33,750 bases of DNA from Bacteroidia bacterium (GTDB taxonomy: Bacteria > Bacteroidota > Bacteroidia > UBA4408). The first letter of the stretch is position 1, and every line of letters begins with the position of its first letter. Below, piece after piece: positions 24,621 through 33,536 of the stretch. The notes under the pieces are model-generated. The model made no database searches. It saw only the letters and a program-made list of their open reading frames with translations, and had not been told where the DNA came from. The position numbers and the translations under genes are program-made. The DNA lies in the NCBI GenBank assembly GCA_020845635.1, contig JADLFI010000040.1, positions 1-33,750 on the forward strand, given 5' to 3'.

Positions 24621-25310
24621 ATGCAAAACATAAGTCATTATAATTTACTGGCAAACTTGTTCAGATATCCTGATCATAAGTACAAAACAAATATTATTGA
24701 ATGTGCCAATATGCTTCAAAATATATACCCCGATGCTTTTGAAGAAATGAAACCGTTCTATAATTATATCTTAAGTAAAGATGATGATGAAATTGAAGAA
24801 ATATTTGCTAAAACTTTTCATATTCAAGCTGTTTGTTTCTTAGATATTGGTTATGTTTTGTTTGCCGAAGATTACAAGCGAGGCGACTTTTTAGTGAAAG
24901 TAAAAAGTGAACAAGAAAAAGTTAACAATGATTGTGGCAACGAATTGGCCGACAATTTACCCAACATTCTTACCCTATTACCATTACTCCACGATAAATT
25001 ATTCTTAGCTGAATTTGCAGTAAGAATTGTAAAACCTGCTATTGAGAAAATGCTTGATGAGTTTAACACGGCACGTATGGAACTTAAAGACAAGGTTAGA
25101 CAAAAAAAGCAAAAAGTAATTATTATGGAAAATGTTGAAAATAAAAATATTTTTCAGTATGCACTTCAAGCTTTATATACGGTTATACAGCACGATTTTG
25201 CGCATGTTTCGTACAACGATCCTTTAATTAAACCAACCATAGGCAGCGATTTCTTAAAGAATTGTAACACCGGATGTTCAACTACGCCACAACTTATTAA
25301 AAACAATTAG
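24621..25310 (+). CDS. narJ: nitrate reductase chaperone NarJ
   Basis: A 229-residue, all-helical cytoplasmic protein of the NarJ/TorD family, which binds NarG and guides cofactor insertion and membrane assembly. Family features are the N-terminal LLANLFRYPD and FAKTFHIQAVCFLDIGYVLFAEDYKRGDFLVK, which matches the conserved LYLFEHVHGDSRDRGQAM region in altered form. The C-terminus (FLKNCNTGCSTTPQLIKNN) has two Cys not usual for the family. It lies between narH and narI, 3 bp before the latter. Confidence 0.9.
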   Translation: MQNISHYNLLANLFRYPDHKYKTNIIECANMLQNIYPDAFEEMKPFYNYILSKDDDEIEEIFAKTFHIQAVCFLDIGYVLFAEDYKRGDFLVKVKSEQEKVNNDCGNELADNLPNILTLLPLLHDKLFLAEFAVRIVKPAIEKMLDEFNTARMELKDKVRQKKQKVIIMENVENKNIFQYALQALYTVIQHDFAHVSYNDPLIKPTIGSDFLKNCNTGCSTTPQLIKNN

Positions 25311-25313
25311 GTT

Positions 25314-26720
25314 ATGAAATATACTATTAATAAAATGAAAGCAACAGTAAATCCAATTCCCCAAAAAAGCAACAAACTTATATTCATGTTGCTAATGACC
25401 ATTGTTTTGATAGTGCCCTACAAATCAATGGCCAAAACAGGTCAGGAAATTTATAAAGAATTGTGTGCTGCCTGTCATACCTTAACCGATAAGAGATTAG
25501 TAGGTCCCGGGTTTGCCGGAGTTACTGAAAGAAGATCAGAAGACTGGCTTATTTCTTGGATTAAAGACTCACAGGCAATGGTTAAAGCCGGTGATAAAGA
25601 TGCGGTTGCTATTTTTGAGGAATATAACAAAACTCCCATGCCTGGCTACGCATCACAATTATCTGATGATGAAATTAAAGATTTATTGAAGTTTTTGGCT
25701 GAAGATCATACGGTAGTAGCTGCTACTACAGCAACAAGCGGAGCTTCACCCACTACAGTCGAACCAAAAAAATCAGAGCCTTTGTCAATTTATACCATTG
25801 GGGCAATTATTGTTTTAATTTTATTAGGTTTTTGGCTCTATAAACTTCGCGAAAGCACCAATAAACAAATGCGCGACTTAGGCTTTCATTCCGAACCGCA
25901 CGAAATTCCTAATTATTCTCTTCACCTGTTAATTTATATATCAATTGCCTCTATTTTAATATATTTCTTAATCGAGGCTCTTACCCTAAAATCAGGAATG
26001 ATAGATACAATTATGTTTATAGCTTTTCCTTATTTCTCATTAGGCATTTTCCTTATTGGAAGTATTTACAGATATCTCAACAGAGGTTTTCAAGTATCAT
26101 CACTCTCGTCACAATTCTTAGAAGGACGCAAACTATTCTGGGGTAGCCTACCATTTCACTGGGGCTTATTTGTTCTCTTTTTTGGGCACCTAATAGCTTT
26201 CTTATTCCCTTCTTCGGTTATGGCCTGGAACGGACATCCGGTACGTTTGTTAATTCTTGAGCTATCCTCATTTGCTTTTGGGTTAGGCGCTTTGTTGGGT
26301 TTAATACTATTAATTAAGCGTAGATTGGCGAGCCGAAAATTATTAGTTGTAGCCAATAAAATGGATATGGTTGTATATACCGTATTATTAACACAAATAG
26401 TATCCGGATTAGGGGTTGCATTCTTTGTTCGTTGGGGGTCTTCATGGTTTGCCAGCGTACTTACGCCATACTTACGTTCTATTTTCTCTTTTAATCCTGA
26501 TATTAGTGCAGTGGTAGAAATGCCTATTTGGGTTCAAATACATATTATTTCTGCCTTCTCTATTGTTGCTATTATTCCGTTTACACGCTTTGTACACTTC
26601 CTGGTTGCCCCGTTTGATTATGCTTGGCGCAAATACCAAATTGTAATTTGGAACTGGAATCCAAAATATATCAGAATGTCCAGAAAATGGAATTACGGTA
26701 AGAAAGCAAAAAATCACTAA
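25314..26720 (+). CDS. narI: NarI gamma subunit with N-terminal cytochrome c domain
   Basis: A 468-residue fusion; NarI alone is about 225. Residues 22-40 are a signal-like helix and residues 43-130 a class I cytochrome c domain with CAACH (51-55) and axial Met109 (TPMPGYASQLSDDEI). Residues 132-158 are a linker and 159-176 a membrane helix; NarI proper is about 200-440. The two haem b pairs are present with the E. coli spacing: His282 and His292 (10 apart; FHWGLFVLFFGHL), and His410 and His428 (18 apart; IHIISAFS...RFVHFL). So the quinol-oxidising diheme b core is intact and has an extra periplasmic haem c. An alternative start is the Met at codon 8. Confidence 0.93.
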   Translation: MKYTINKMKATVNPIPQKSNKLIFMLLMTIVLIVPYKSMAKTGQEIYKELCAACHTLTDKRLVGPGFAGVTERRSEDWLISWIKDSQAMVKAGDKDAVAIFEEYNKTPMPGYASQLSDDEIKDLLKFLAEDHTVVAATTATSGASPTTVEPKKSEPLSIYTIGAIIVLILLGFWLYKLRESTNKQMRDLGFHSEPHEIPNYSLHLLIYISIASILIYFLIEALTLKSGMIDTIMFIAFPYFSLGIFLIGSIYRYLNRGFQVSSLSSQFLEGRKLFWGSLPFHWGLFVLFFGHLIAFLFPSSVMAWNGHPVRLLILELSSFAFGLGALLGLILLIKRRLASRKLLVVANKMDMVVYTVLLTQIVSGLGVAFFVRWGSSWFASVLTPYLRSIFSFNPDISAVVEMPIWVQIHIISAFSIVAIIPFTRFVHFLVAPFDYAWRKYQIVIWNWNPKYIRMSRKWNYGKKAKNH

Positions 26721-26793
26721 GAGTCATATATACAACCTAAACCATATTAGGTTTGAAGAAATTGCATAGCGATTGTTATGTAATATTGGGAGG

Positions 26794-26830
26794 GAGGTTA
26801 TTCAATTAAATTTGGATAGCCTCTTTTTTT
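26794..26830 (+). terminator. strong intrinsic terminator ending the nar operon
   Basis: 10-bp stem GAGGTTATTC paired with GGATAGCCTC (two G-T wobbles), loop AATTAAATTT, then seven T. A smaller perfect hairpin (AACCTAA/TTAGGTT, 26734-26753) without a T-tract precedes it, just after the narI stop. Marks the boundary between the nitrate island and the polysaccharide cluster. Confidence 0.9.
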
Positions 26831-27166
26831 ATGTCAAATATATCTCAACAATATCAGCCTATAAACTGTATAAGTATAATTGGGCTAATTCAAATATCGG
26901 TAATGAACACATTAATGCTGAACCTGAAAAATGTCCGGCAGTACACAAAAATATATAATATTTTAAGAGCCTTTCTATTTTTTGTAAATTACGTCTGTTC
27001 GCCTATTCTTTTCATCTCTATTTTATTCTGAGTTTGAGTTCAACAATATTAAGTAAATTCACTATTAAGTAGCCTAATTATAAAAAAATGATTAAGTTTG
27101 CAAGATTTATGAATAATACTTTGCTTAGCAAAGATTATAGGATGGAAAGAATAAAAATTTTATATT
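26831..27166. other. gene-free stretch between the two clusters
   Basis: Short open frames of about 60 codons occur but show no family features. A perfect hairpin CTTTGC-TTA-GCAAAG lies at 27119-27133. TTTG at 27097-27100 and ATACTTTG at 27116-27123 may be a poor promoter for the ABC transporter genes. No JUMPstart or ops element seen. Confidence 0.5.
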
Positions 27167-28006
27167 TTGGAAGTAAAGGTATATAGAAGTTCAAATAAAT
27201 ACAGTTTAATACAAGTACTTAAAGATAGTTTTAAAGGCTATAAAAATTCATTTTATCTTGCCAAACAGCTAGCAAAGCGCGATTTGAGTGCCTTATACAG
27301 ACAGTCGCTGTTAGGTTTTTTATGGGCATTTATTCCCATCATCATGAATGCTGCAGTATGGATTTTTTTACAAAGTACCGGAACAGTTAGATTATCGGAA
27401 ACGGCTGTTCCTTATGCGCTTTATGTTGTTATTGGAACCACCATTTGGTCAATATTTAGTGATTCTTTCACTATGCTAATCAATGATTTAACTGTTAATA
27501 AGGCCGTTATTACCAAAATTAATTTTGATAAAGAGGCTTTAATTTTATTAGGTTTCTTTAAACTGCTGTTTAACAGTGGAGTAAAAATGCTTTTAATTAT
27601 ATTCTTATTGATATATTTTAAAATTAGCATTAGTTTCTCTATAGTTTATTTTCTTCCTCTTTTAGTTCTTTCCATGCTGCTGTTTGTTAGTTTAGGTATG
27701 CTGCTTGTTCCTGTTGGAATGTTGTATCAAGATATAGGCAAAGGTATACCACTTTTAATGCAGCTTTTAATGTACTTAACTCCTGTTGTTTATAACATAC
27801 CCAAAGAAGGTTTAATGAAGAATATAATGGAATGTAACCCTTTTACCTATCTGTTGGTAGAGATTAGAAATACCTTAACCGGTTTCCAGGTTGAGCATTT
27901 TACAGTTATTGGTTTGATATTAATCTCAACCCTATTATTATTTACCTTTGCAAGTATAATTTATAGGGTTTCAATGCCTATCATAACTGAAAGAATGAGC
28001 GCTTAA
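27167..28006 (+). CDS. polysaccharide ABC transporter permease (Wzm-like)
   Basis: A 279-residue ABC-2 type permease with six membrane helices. SALYRQSLLGFLWAFIPIIMNAAVW near residue 45 is the typical amphipathic-plus-helix-1 signature of O-antigen/teichoic-acid exporters. The middle carries VVIGTTIWSIFSDSF, and the C-terminal half LYLTPVVYNIP is in the family position. It exports a lipid-linked glycan across the inner membrane with the ATPase encoded next. The only in-frame start after the last stop is TTG at 27167 (or ATT before it); no ATG fits, so the start is a TTG. Confidence 0.88.
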   Translation: MEVKVYRSSNKYSLIQVLKDSFKGYKNSFYLAKQLAKRDLSALYRQSLLGFLWAFIPIIMNAAVWIFLQSTGTVRLSETAVPYALYVVIGTTIWSIFSDSFTMLINDLTVNKAVITKINFDKEALILLGFFKLLFNSGVKMLLIIFLLIYFKISISFSIVYFLPLLVLSMLLFVSLGMLLVPVGMLYQDIGKGIPLLMQLLMYLTPVVYNIPKEGLMKNIMECNPFTYLLVEIRNTLTGFQVEHFTVIGLILISTLLLFTFASIIYRVSMPIITERMSA

Positions 28007-28019
28007 TTTGAATTTGTGT

Positions 28020-29225
28020 ATGAGTGAAGTGTTAATAAAAGTAGAAGGAGTATCCAAGAAATTTTCTAAAAAGCTGAAAACAAGCTTGTATTATGGACTA
28101 AAAGATGTTTTTGGTAGTGTTTTAGGATTACAACCTTCAGCAGAACTGAGAAAAAACGAATTTTGGGCAATAAGTGATGTGAGTTTTGAAGTAAAAAGAG
28201 GCGAGTGTTTAGGATTAATAGGTCATAATGGTGCCGGAAAATCAACCTTATTAAAAATGCTCAATGGTTTAATTAAACCCGATAAAGGTCAAATAACCAT
28301 GCATGGAAAGATTGGCGCATTAATTGAGTTAGGAGCCGGTTTTAACCCTATACTAACCGGTAGAGAGAATGTTTATAATAATGCAGCTATATTGGGTTTT
28401 ACAAAGAATGAAATAGATAAGAAATTTGATAGCATTGTAGAGTTTGCTGAAATAGGCGAGTTTTTAGATATGCCGGTGCAAAATTATAGCAGTGGTATGA
28501 AAGTGCGATTAGGCTTTGCTGTTGCAGCCCAAATGGAACCTGATATATTATTAATTGATGAAGTTTTAGCTGTGGGGGATATTGGCTTTCACGTAAAATG
28601 TTTAAACAGAATTGCCGAATTATTGCCAAAAACAGCAATCATTTTTGTTAGCCATTCTATGCCACAAGTAACCCGTATTTGTACAAATGGTATATTAATG
28701 AACCGTGGTAAGATTTTACTTAATACTATTAATATTGGTGAACTAATATCTCATTATTATGCTCTTTTTGAAACAGATAACGAAAGTATCATAGGCTCAG
28801 GTAAAGCTACTTTAGAAAGTTTTAACTTGTCTGCATATTCAAGGATTGAGAATGGAATTTGTATTTATGAACAAAATAATTTAGAAATAAATGCTAAGAT
28901 AAAGGTTATACCAAGTATTAAAAGATTTGCCATTCATGCAATTATAGTAGATACCGAGACTAAGCCTGTAGCAATTGCGTCTTCTCTTAGTTCTGATATT
29001 ATTTTAGAAAACAAAAATGGTTCTCATACTGTTAATCTTTCGATTCCTCTAATTTTTTCCGATGGTAAGTATTCAATGTATTTTACACTTGTAGAAGTTT
29101 TAGATAAAAACAGAATAGGAGATACTATGGTAAGTCATAGAGGCATTGGGAAATTTATTGTAAATAAAAAAACATATCCCACTGCTATAGGAATTCAATT
29201 GCCTTGTGAGTGGAGCTTTAATTAA
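28020..29225 (+). CDS. polysaccharide ABC transporter ATPase (Wzt-like)
   Basis: A 401-residue protein. The ATPase domain (about 1-240) has Walker A GLIGHNGAGKST, signature YSSGMKVRLGFAVA and Walker B ILLIDEVLAVGD, with the switch His in VSHSMPQ. Residues about 245-401 are a beta-rich C-terminal domain of the Wzt type, which in O-antigen exporters recognises the chain end of the glycan. This suggests an export route that reads a terminal modification. The ATG at 28020 is preferred over the upstream TTG at 28008, as it gives the usual MSEVLIKVEGVSKKF start. Confidence 0.9.
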   Translation: MSEVLIKVEGVSKKFSKKLKTSLYYGLKDVFGSVLGLQPSAELRKNEFWAISDVSFEVKRGECLGLIGHNGAGKSTLLKMLNGLIKPDKGQITMHGKIGALIELGAGFNPILTGRENVYNNAAILGFTKNEIDKKFDSIVEFAEIGEFLDMPVQNYSSGMKVRLGFAVAAQMEPDILLIDEVLAVGDIGFHVKCLNRIAELLPKTAIIFVSHSMPQVTRICTNGILMNRGKILLNTINIGELISHYYALFETDNESIIGSGKATLESFNLSAYSRIENGICIYEQNNLEINAKIKVIPSIKRFAIHAIIVDTETKPVAIASSLSSDIILENKNGSHTVNLSIPLIFSDGKYSMYFTLVEVLDKNRIGDTMVSHRGIGKFIVNKKTYPTAIGIQLPCEWSFN

Positions 29226-29232
29226 TTCATCA

Positions 29233-30417
29233 ATGATTTATAAAATTAAACAAAAGGTAAAAAGTGTATTAAAGTTTGATAATAGTTTACATAATAGTAA
29301 TACACTTCCTAAAATATTAAATGAGCATAAAACAAACAAATTACATACTATTACCCATGTTTCGGCCTTCAACTACGGCAATGCCGGAGATGTCTTGTTG
29401 CCAATAGCATTACAGGATACCTGGAAAAAAATATTGCCTTCTATACAATGGGAGAATCAACCTGTATATCCTATAGTAAATGACAAATTGGTTGAAAAGA
29501 TTAATACTTCTAAGGGGCTGGTAATAGGCGGTGGCGGGTTGTTTCTAAAAGACACAAACGCAAATCAAATTAGTGGTTGGCAATGGCCATGCTCCATTGA
29601 AATGTTGCATAAAATAAAAGTCCCTATTTTTCTTTTTGCAGTTGGTTATAATCGCTTTAGAAATCAAGATGAATTTGAGCCGTTTTTTTATGAAAATTTG
29701 ACTGCTTTTGCTGAAAAAGCAGTGTATTTAGGAATTCGCAATCAAGGAAGTATAAATGCGTTAAAAGGGTATCTCCCTCAGCAATTGCACCATAAGCTGA
29801 GGTTTCAACCCTGTATGACCACCTTTACAGCTGAATTGTATCCTGAGCTTACAGATTATAAATCAAAAGAAGATTTTATTGCAGTTAATGCAGCCTTTGA
29901 CAGGTCTCATCTTCGTTTTGGTGACAAAATAGGTAATATCTTGACGGACACAGCAAAAGCTATTAAGGAAGCATCTAAACACTACCCAATAAAATTCTAT
30001 TCCCATATGCCTTCTGACGATGCTTTGTTACCTTTTATGCAAAGTTTTGGTATAAAATATGAGCTGGTGCGTTTGAACAATGCACACCCAAGCGACATCA
30101 TAAAAGAGTATGCTAAACCTAAACTTGTTGTGGGCATGAGAGGACATGCACAAATGATACCTTTTGGTTGCAAAACTCCTATAGTTTCTATAGTCTCACA
30201 TAATAAAATGCAGTGGTTTTTAGATGATATAGGACAGCCTGAATGGGGGGCCGATGTTTTATCTCCAAGCTATGGACACGACTTAACAGGTAGAATAATG
30301 TCTTCTTTAGACAACACTAAGCATCAAATTGAATTTATATCTGAAAAACAAAAAGAATTATTCAATATTTCAATAAATAATGTAAAAGATGGGCTTACAG
30401 CTATGCATTTGGTATAG
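29233..30417 (+). CDS. polysaccharide pyruvyltransferase family protein
   Basis: About 394 residues. The family core shows SAFNYGNAGDVLLPIAL (N-terminal nucleotide/PEP-side loop), GLVIGGGGLFLKD, VPIFLFAVGYNRF, LGIRNQGSINAL, and the C-terminal KPKLVVGMRGHAQMIPFGCKTPIVSI with the conserved Arg-Gly-His. Enzymes of this family add pyruvate ketals to sugars, though many act on other steps. A GTG at 29206 would also give an open frame overlapping the Wzt gene by 20 bp; the ATG at 29233, 7 bp after that stop, is simpler. The product is probably cytoplasmic and acts before export. Confidence 0.82.
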   Translation: MIYKIKQKVKSVLKFDNSLHNSNTLPKILNEHKTNKLHTITHVSAFNYGNAGDVLLPIALQDTWKKILPSIQWENQPVYPIVNDKLVEKINTSKGLVIGGGGLFLKDTNANQISGWQWPCSIEMLHKIKVPIFLFAVGYNRFRNQDEFEPFFYENLTAFAEKAVYLGIRNQGSINALKGYLPQQLHHKLRFQPCMTTFTAELYPELTDYKSKEDFIAVNAAFDRSHLRFGDKIGNILTDTAKAIKEASKHYPIKFYSHMPSDDALLPFMQSFGIKYELVRLNNAHPSDIIKEYAKPKLVVGMRGHAQMIPFGCKTPIVSIVSHNKMQWFLDDIGQPEWGADVLSPSYGHDLTGRIMSSLDNTKHQIEFISEKQKELFNISINNVKDGLTAMHLV

Positions 30418-30513
30418 TATATAAGAAAAAGAAAGACCATTTATCATATCATCTTTTATGATTATCGATATACCTCTCATTTCAATTTGTAAAATAAATA
30501 TGAATGATATTTG

Positions 30514-30544
30514 TTTGAGTATATTGGGAATTTTAGTACATTTG
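30514..30544 (+). promoter_or_regulatory. promoter of the nonulosonate genes
   Basis: TTTG (30514-30517), 19-bp spacer, TACATTTG (30537-30544): a full match to the Bacteroidota primary sigma pattern (TTTG / TAnnTTTG). Predicts a leader of about 50 bases before the synthase gene at 30603. No FNR-like box is present. Confidence 0.75.
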
Positions 30545-30602
30545 TGTTTGGTCGATTTTAAAGTGTTTAACCAAAGAAATAAGGAGTATATAAAGGAAAA
30601 CT

Positions 30603-31478
30603 ATGAACCAACCTAAAATAATAGCCGAAATTGGCTGCAATCACAAAGGTGATATGGAAATAGCCCATGAGCTTATTAAAACAGCAGCCGTTTTTTGTAA
30701 AGCCCATGTAGCAAAATTTCAAAAGCGTAATAACAAAGAGTTGCTCTCAGCTGAAGAGTATAATGCTCCGCATCCTAACCCTGCCAATTCCTATGGAAAT
30801 ACCTATGGTGAGCATCGCGAGTTCTTAGAATTTACGGTAGAGCAACATCAGCAGCTTAAGAAATGGTGTGATGAGTATGGAATAGAGTACTCTACTTCTG
30901 TTTGGGATGTTACCTCTGCCAAAGAAATTACCGCAATAAACCCCAAACTGATTAAAATTCCATCTGCTTGTAATTTGAATAAACCTATGCTGCAATATTT
31001 ATGTAATAATTATCAAGGAGAAATCCATTTGTCCTTTGGGATGACCACACAGGAGGAAGAAGAGCGCATAGTAAGTTTTTTTGAAGACCATAAAAGAGCT
31101 AAAGATGTGGTGCTTTATAGTTGCACTTCCGGATATCCTGTTCCATTTGAGGATGTTAGCTTATTGGAAATTACGCGTCTTCGCAAACAGTTTAGTAATC
31201 GTGTAAAAGCTATTGGCTTTTCGGGTCATCATTTAGGAATTGCTGTAGATGCTGCTGCTGTTGCCTTGGGTGCAGAGTGGATTGAAAGACATTTTACTTT
31301 AGACAGAACTTGGAAAGGTACCGATCATGCAGCATCACTCGAACCGGATGGCATGCGTAAACTAGTACGTGATTGTCAGGCAGTTTATAAAGCACTAACT
31401 TATAAATCAAACGAAATCTTAGACATTGAAGATGTTCAGCGTAAAAAATTGAAACGTAATCAAATTAAATGGCAGTAA
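30603..31478 (+). CDS. neuB: sialate/nonulosonate synthase (NeuB family), no SAF domain
   Basis: A 291-residue TIM-barrel enzyme that condenses a hexosamine or hexose (or its 6-phosphate) with phosphoenolpyruvate. Hallmarks are IAEIGCNHKGDMEIAHELI, AKFQKRN, SVWDVTSAKEI, IKIPSACNLNKPML, HLSFGMTT, LYSCTSGYPVP, IGFSGHHLG and the metal His in WIERHFTLDRTWKGTDHAASL. The usual NeuB has about 350 residues with a C-terminal SAF (antifreeze-like) lid; here the chain ends right after the barrel. SAF-less forms occur among 9-phosphate synthases (Neu5Ac-9-P or KDN-9-P type). It overlaps the next gene by 10 bp. Confidence 0.88.
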   Translation: MNQPKIIAEIGCNHKGDMEIAHELIKTAAVFCKAHVAKFQKRNNKELLSAEEYNAPHPNPANSYGNTYGEHREFLEFTVEQHQQLKKWCDEYGIEYSTSVWDVTSAKEITAINPKLIKIPSACNLNKPMLQYLCNNYQGEIHLSFGMTTQEEEERIVSFFEDHKRAKDVVLYSCTSGYPVPFEDVSLLEITRLRKQFSNRVKAIGFSGHHLGIAVDAAAVALGAEWIERHFTLDRTWKGTDHAASLEPDGMRKLVRDCQAVYKALTYKSNEILDIEDVQRKKLKRNQIKWQ

Positions 31479-32635
31479 TTGCATTTATTCCGGTTAGAGG
31501 GGGAAGTAAGTCTATACCACTTAAAAATATAAAACTATTTTGTAGAAAACCTTTAGTGTATTGGAGTGTAAATGCACTACAAGAAACTCATGCTATTGAC
31601 AAAGTAATAGTAGCTACAGACTCGGAAGAAATAAAAAATGCCGTTACTAGCTTTGGATTTACTAAAGTAGAAATATACCATCGTTCGCCAGAAAACGCTA
31701 CTGACACAGCAAGTACCGAAAGTGTGATGTTAGAATATTTACAACAATCCCATCATCATGCAAACGATATTTTTATTTTAGTACAAGCAACTTCTCCACT
31801 TACTCAAAGCAATGATTTTGCAACAGCATTAGAAAAATTTCAAGTGTCAAGTTATAACTCCATGCTTAGTGTTGTAAGGTTTAAACGTTTTCTTTGGAAT
31901 TCTGATGGAACGCCTAAGAATTATGATTATCGCCATCGCCCAAGAAGGCAAGATTTTGAAGGAGAGTTTATGGAAAATGGAGCATTTTATATAAATCATG
32001 TTGGTGACATTATAAAAGATAGAAATAGACTTAGCGGAAAAGTAGGCTTATACGAAATGGAAGAATATACTGCTTTTGAAATAGATGAGCCTGATGATTG
32101 GCAAATCATGGAACAATTAATGTATAGACATATTTTATGTAACCAAGCTTTAAATAATATCAAACTTTTTGCTACTGATGTAGATGGTGTATTGACCGAT
32201 GCAGGTATGTATTATTCAGAGCATGGTGATGAACTGAAAAAATTCAATACACGTGATGGAAAAGGATTTGAATTGCTTAGGAAAATTGGTATAAAGACTG
32301 CCATAATAACCTCCGAAAATACCAATATAGTTGAAAGAAGAGCAGCTAAATTAAAAGCCGATTATTTGTATCAAGGCAGGGAGCATAACGGTAAGTTAGC
32401 GGTGCTAAAAGAAATATGTGAAAAAGAAAACATCACTTTAAGCCAAGTTGCATACATAGGAGATGATATTAATTGCAGGGAAGCATTGCAAAATGTTGGC
32501 ATTGCTGCCTGCCCAAAAGATGCAGTTGATAAAATAAAGAACATACCTAATATAAAAATTATGAATAACAAAGGAGGCGAAGGGGTTGTGAGAGAATTTA
32601 TAGAATTTATATTAACTAATCAAGGATTAAATTAG
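31469..32635 (+). CDS. CMP-nonulosonate synthetase fused to KdsC-like HAD phosphatase
   Basis: A 388-residue fusion. Residues 1-222 are a cytidylyltransferase: IAFIPVRGGSKSIPLKNIK (CTP loop), VIVATDSEEI, FILVQATSPL and ENGAFYINH. Residues about 228-388 are a HAD-type phosphatase of the KdsC group: FATDVDGVLTDAGMYYSEHG with both catalytic Asp, IITSENTNIVERRAAKL, and VAYIGDDINCREAL. It has the layout of vertebrate CMAS, but with the catalytic Asp retained here. It could dephosphorylate a nonulosonate 9-phosphate and activate the acid with CMP for glycan synthesis. The exact sugar (Neu5Ac, KDN or a relative) cannot be told. Confidence 0.9.
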   Translation: MAVIAFIPVRGGSKSIPLKNIKLFCRKPLVYWSVNALQETHAIDKVIVATDSEEIKNAVTSFGFTKVEIYHRSPENATDTASTESVMLEYLQQSHHHANDIFILVQATSPLTQSNDFATALEKFQVSSYNSMLSVVRFKRFLWNSDGTPKNYDYRHRPRRQDFEGEFMENGAFYINHVGDIIKDRNRLSGKVGLYEMEEYTAFEIDEPDDWQIMEQLMYRHILCNQALNNIKLFATDVDGVLTDAGMYYSEHGDELKKFNTRDGKGFELLRKIGIKTAIITSENTNIVERRAAKLKADYLYQGREHNGKLAVLKEICEKENITLSQVAYIGDDINCREALQNVGIAACPKDAVDKIKNIPNIKIMNNKGGEGVVREFIEFILTNQGLN

Positions 32636-32678
32636 GAAATTCATCTTTCTAAAAGATAAGTTACAAGTAGAAAAATTA

Positions 32679-33506
32679 ATGAATATAATTAATCAATATA
32701 CCGAACAACTTATTAACAAAGATGGAATTTTCTTTGCAAAAGATCAATCAGAAATTTCATATCCCAAAGAAGGAAATGAAAACTGCAATCAAATAGAGCA
32801 AAACAGTTTTTGGCTCAATCATAGAAATAACTGTATTAATGAAGCAGTAAAAAAATATTCCCCAAATAATATCTTTTTTGGCATTGGAGGAGGAAATAGT
32901 TTTGTCTCAAAAGGATTGGAAAATGCTGGTATTACAACAGTATTAGTTGAGTCAGTTGTCCAGTGTGTTAATGTCATAAAAAGAGGTTTATCTAACCTAA
33001 TATGCTCTACCTTAGAGGTCGCTTCATTTAAAACAAATTCTATTAACAGTGTAGGATTGTTTGATGTTGCTGAACACATCGAGGATGAATATAAATTCCT
33101 GAAATCTATAAATAAGTTTCTAACCACCATTGGTTTTGTTTATATTACTGTACCTGCCTATAATTTACTTTGGTCGGATGAAGATACCGATACAGGACAT
33201 TTTAGGAGATATACATTAAACAGCCTCAAATCTGTACTTAACAAATCTGGTTTTACAATAAAATATTCTACATACATCTTTTCAATATTGCCATTTCCCA
33301 TTTTTATTGCCAGAACTTTACCTAGTAGGCTAAAATTTAAGAGAAATTCCAATAGTTTGACCAAACATACAAATGAGCCTAAAAATAGTCAAGGTCTTAT
33401 GGGGAGTATTACCAACAAGGTTTGGAATTATGAACTAAATACCTTACGTAAAGGAAAACAGATACCATTTGGAGGTAGTTGTTTTGTTGTAGCTATGAAA
33501 AATTAA
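32679..33506 (+). CDS. class I SAM methyltransferase of the glycan cluster
   Basis: A 275-residue protein. The nucleotide-binding motif I is degenerate (IFFGIGGGNSFVSKGLENAG), then SVGLFDVAEHIEDEYKFLKSINKFL (motif with DVxEH typical of Methyltransf_11/12-like enzymes) and FVYITVPAYNLLWSDEDTDTGHFRRYTLNSL, a signature seen in many glycan-cluster methyltransferases. No membrane anchor, although residues 225-243 are hydrophobic (IFSILPFPIFIARTLP). Forty-three bp after the synthetase fusion. Acceptor unknown; it could cap the glycan or modify a lipid-linked precursor. Confidence 0.82.
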   Translation: MNIINQYTEQLINKDGIFFAKDQSEISYPKEGNENCNQIEQNSFWLNHRNNCINEAVKKYSPNNIFFGIGGGNSFVSKGLENAGITTVLVESVVQCVNVIKRGLSNLICSTLEVASFKTNSINSVGLFDVAEHIEDEYKFLKSINKFLTTIGFVYITVPAYNLLWSDEDTDTGHFRRYTLNSLKSVLNKSGFTIKYSTYIFSILPFPIFIARTLPSRLKFKRNSNSLTKHTNEPKNSQGLMGSITNKVWNYELNTLRKGKQIPFGGSCFVVAMKN

Positions 33507-33536
33507 AAATACTTAGTTATATTTACCAATAAAATA

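Noticed and set aside
26773-27031. Small ORFs after the nar operon
   Set aside because: They overlap or directly follow a strong terminator, are about 60 codons long, and show no family features or plausible start signals.
28008-28019. TTG start for the Wzt-like ATPase
   Set aside because: The ATG four codons later gives the standard N-terminus, and the TTG lies only 1 bp after the permease stop without support.
30500-30616. 38-codon ORF upstream of the nonulosonate synthase
   Set aside because: It lies across the predicted promoter and overlaps the synthase start in another frame; no sign of coding.
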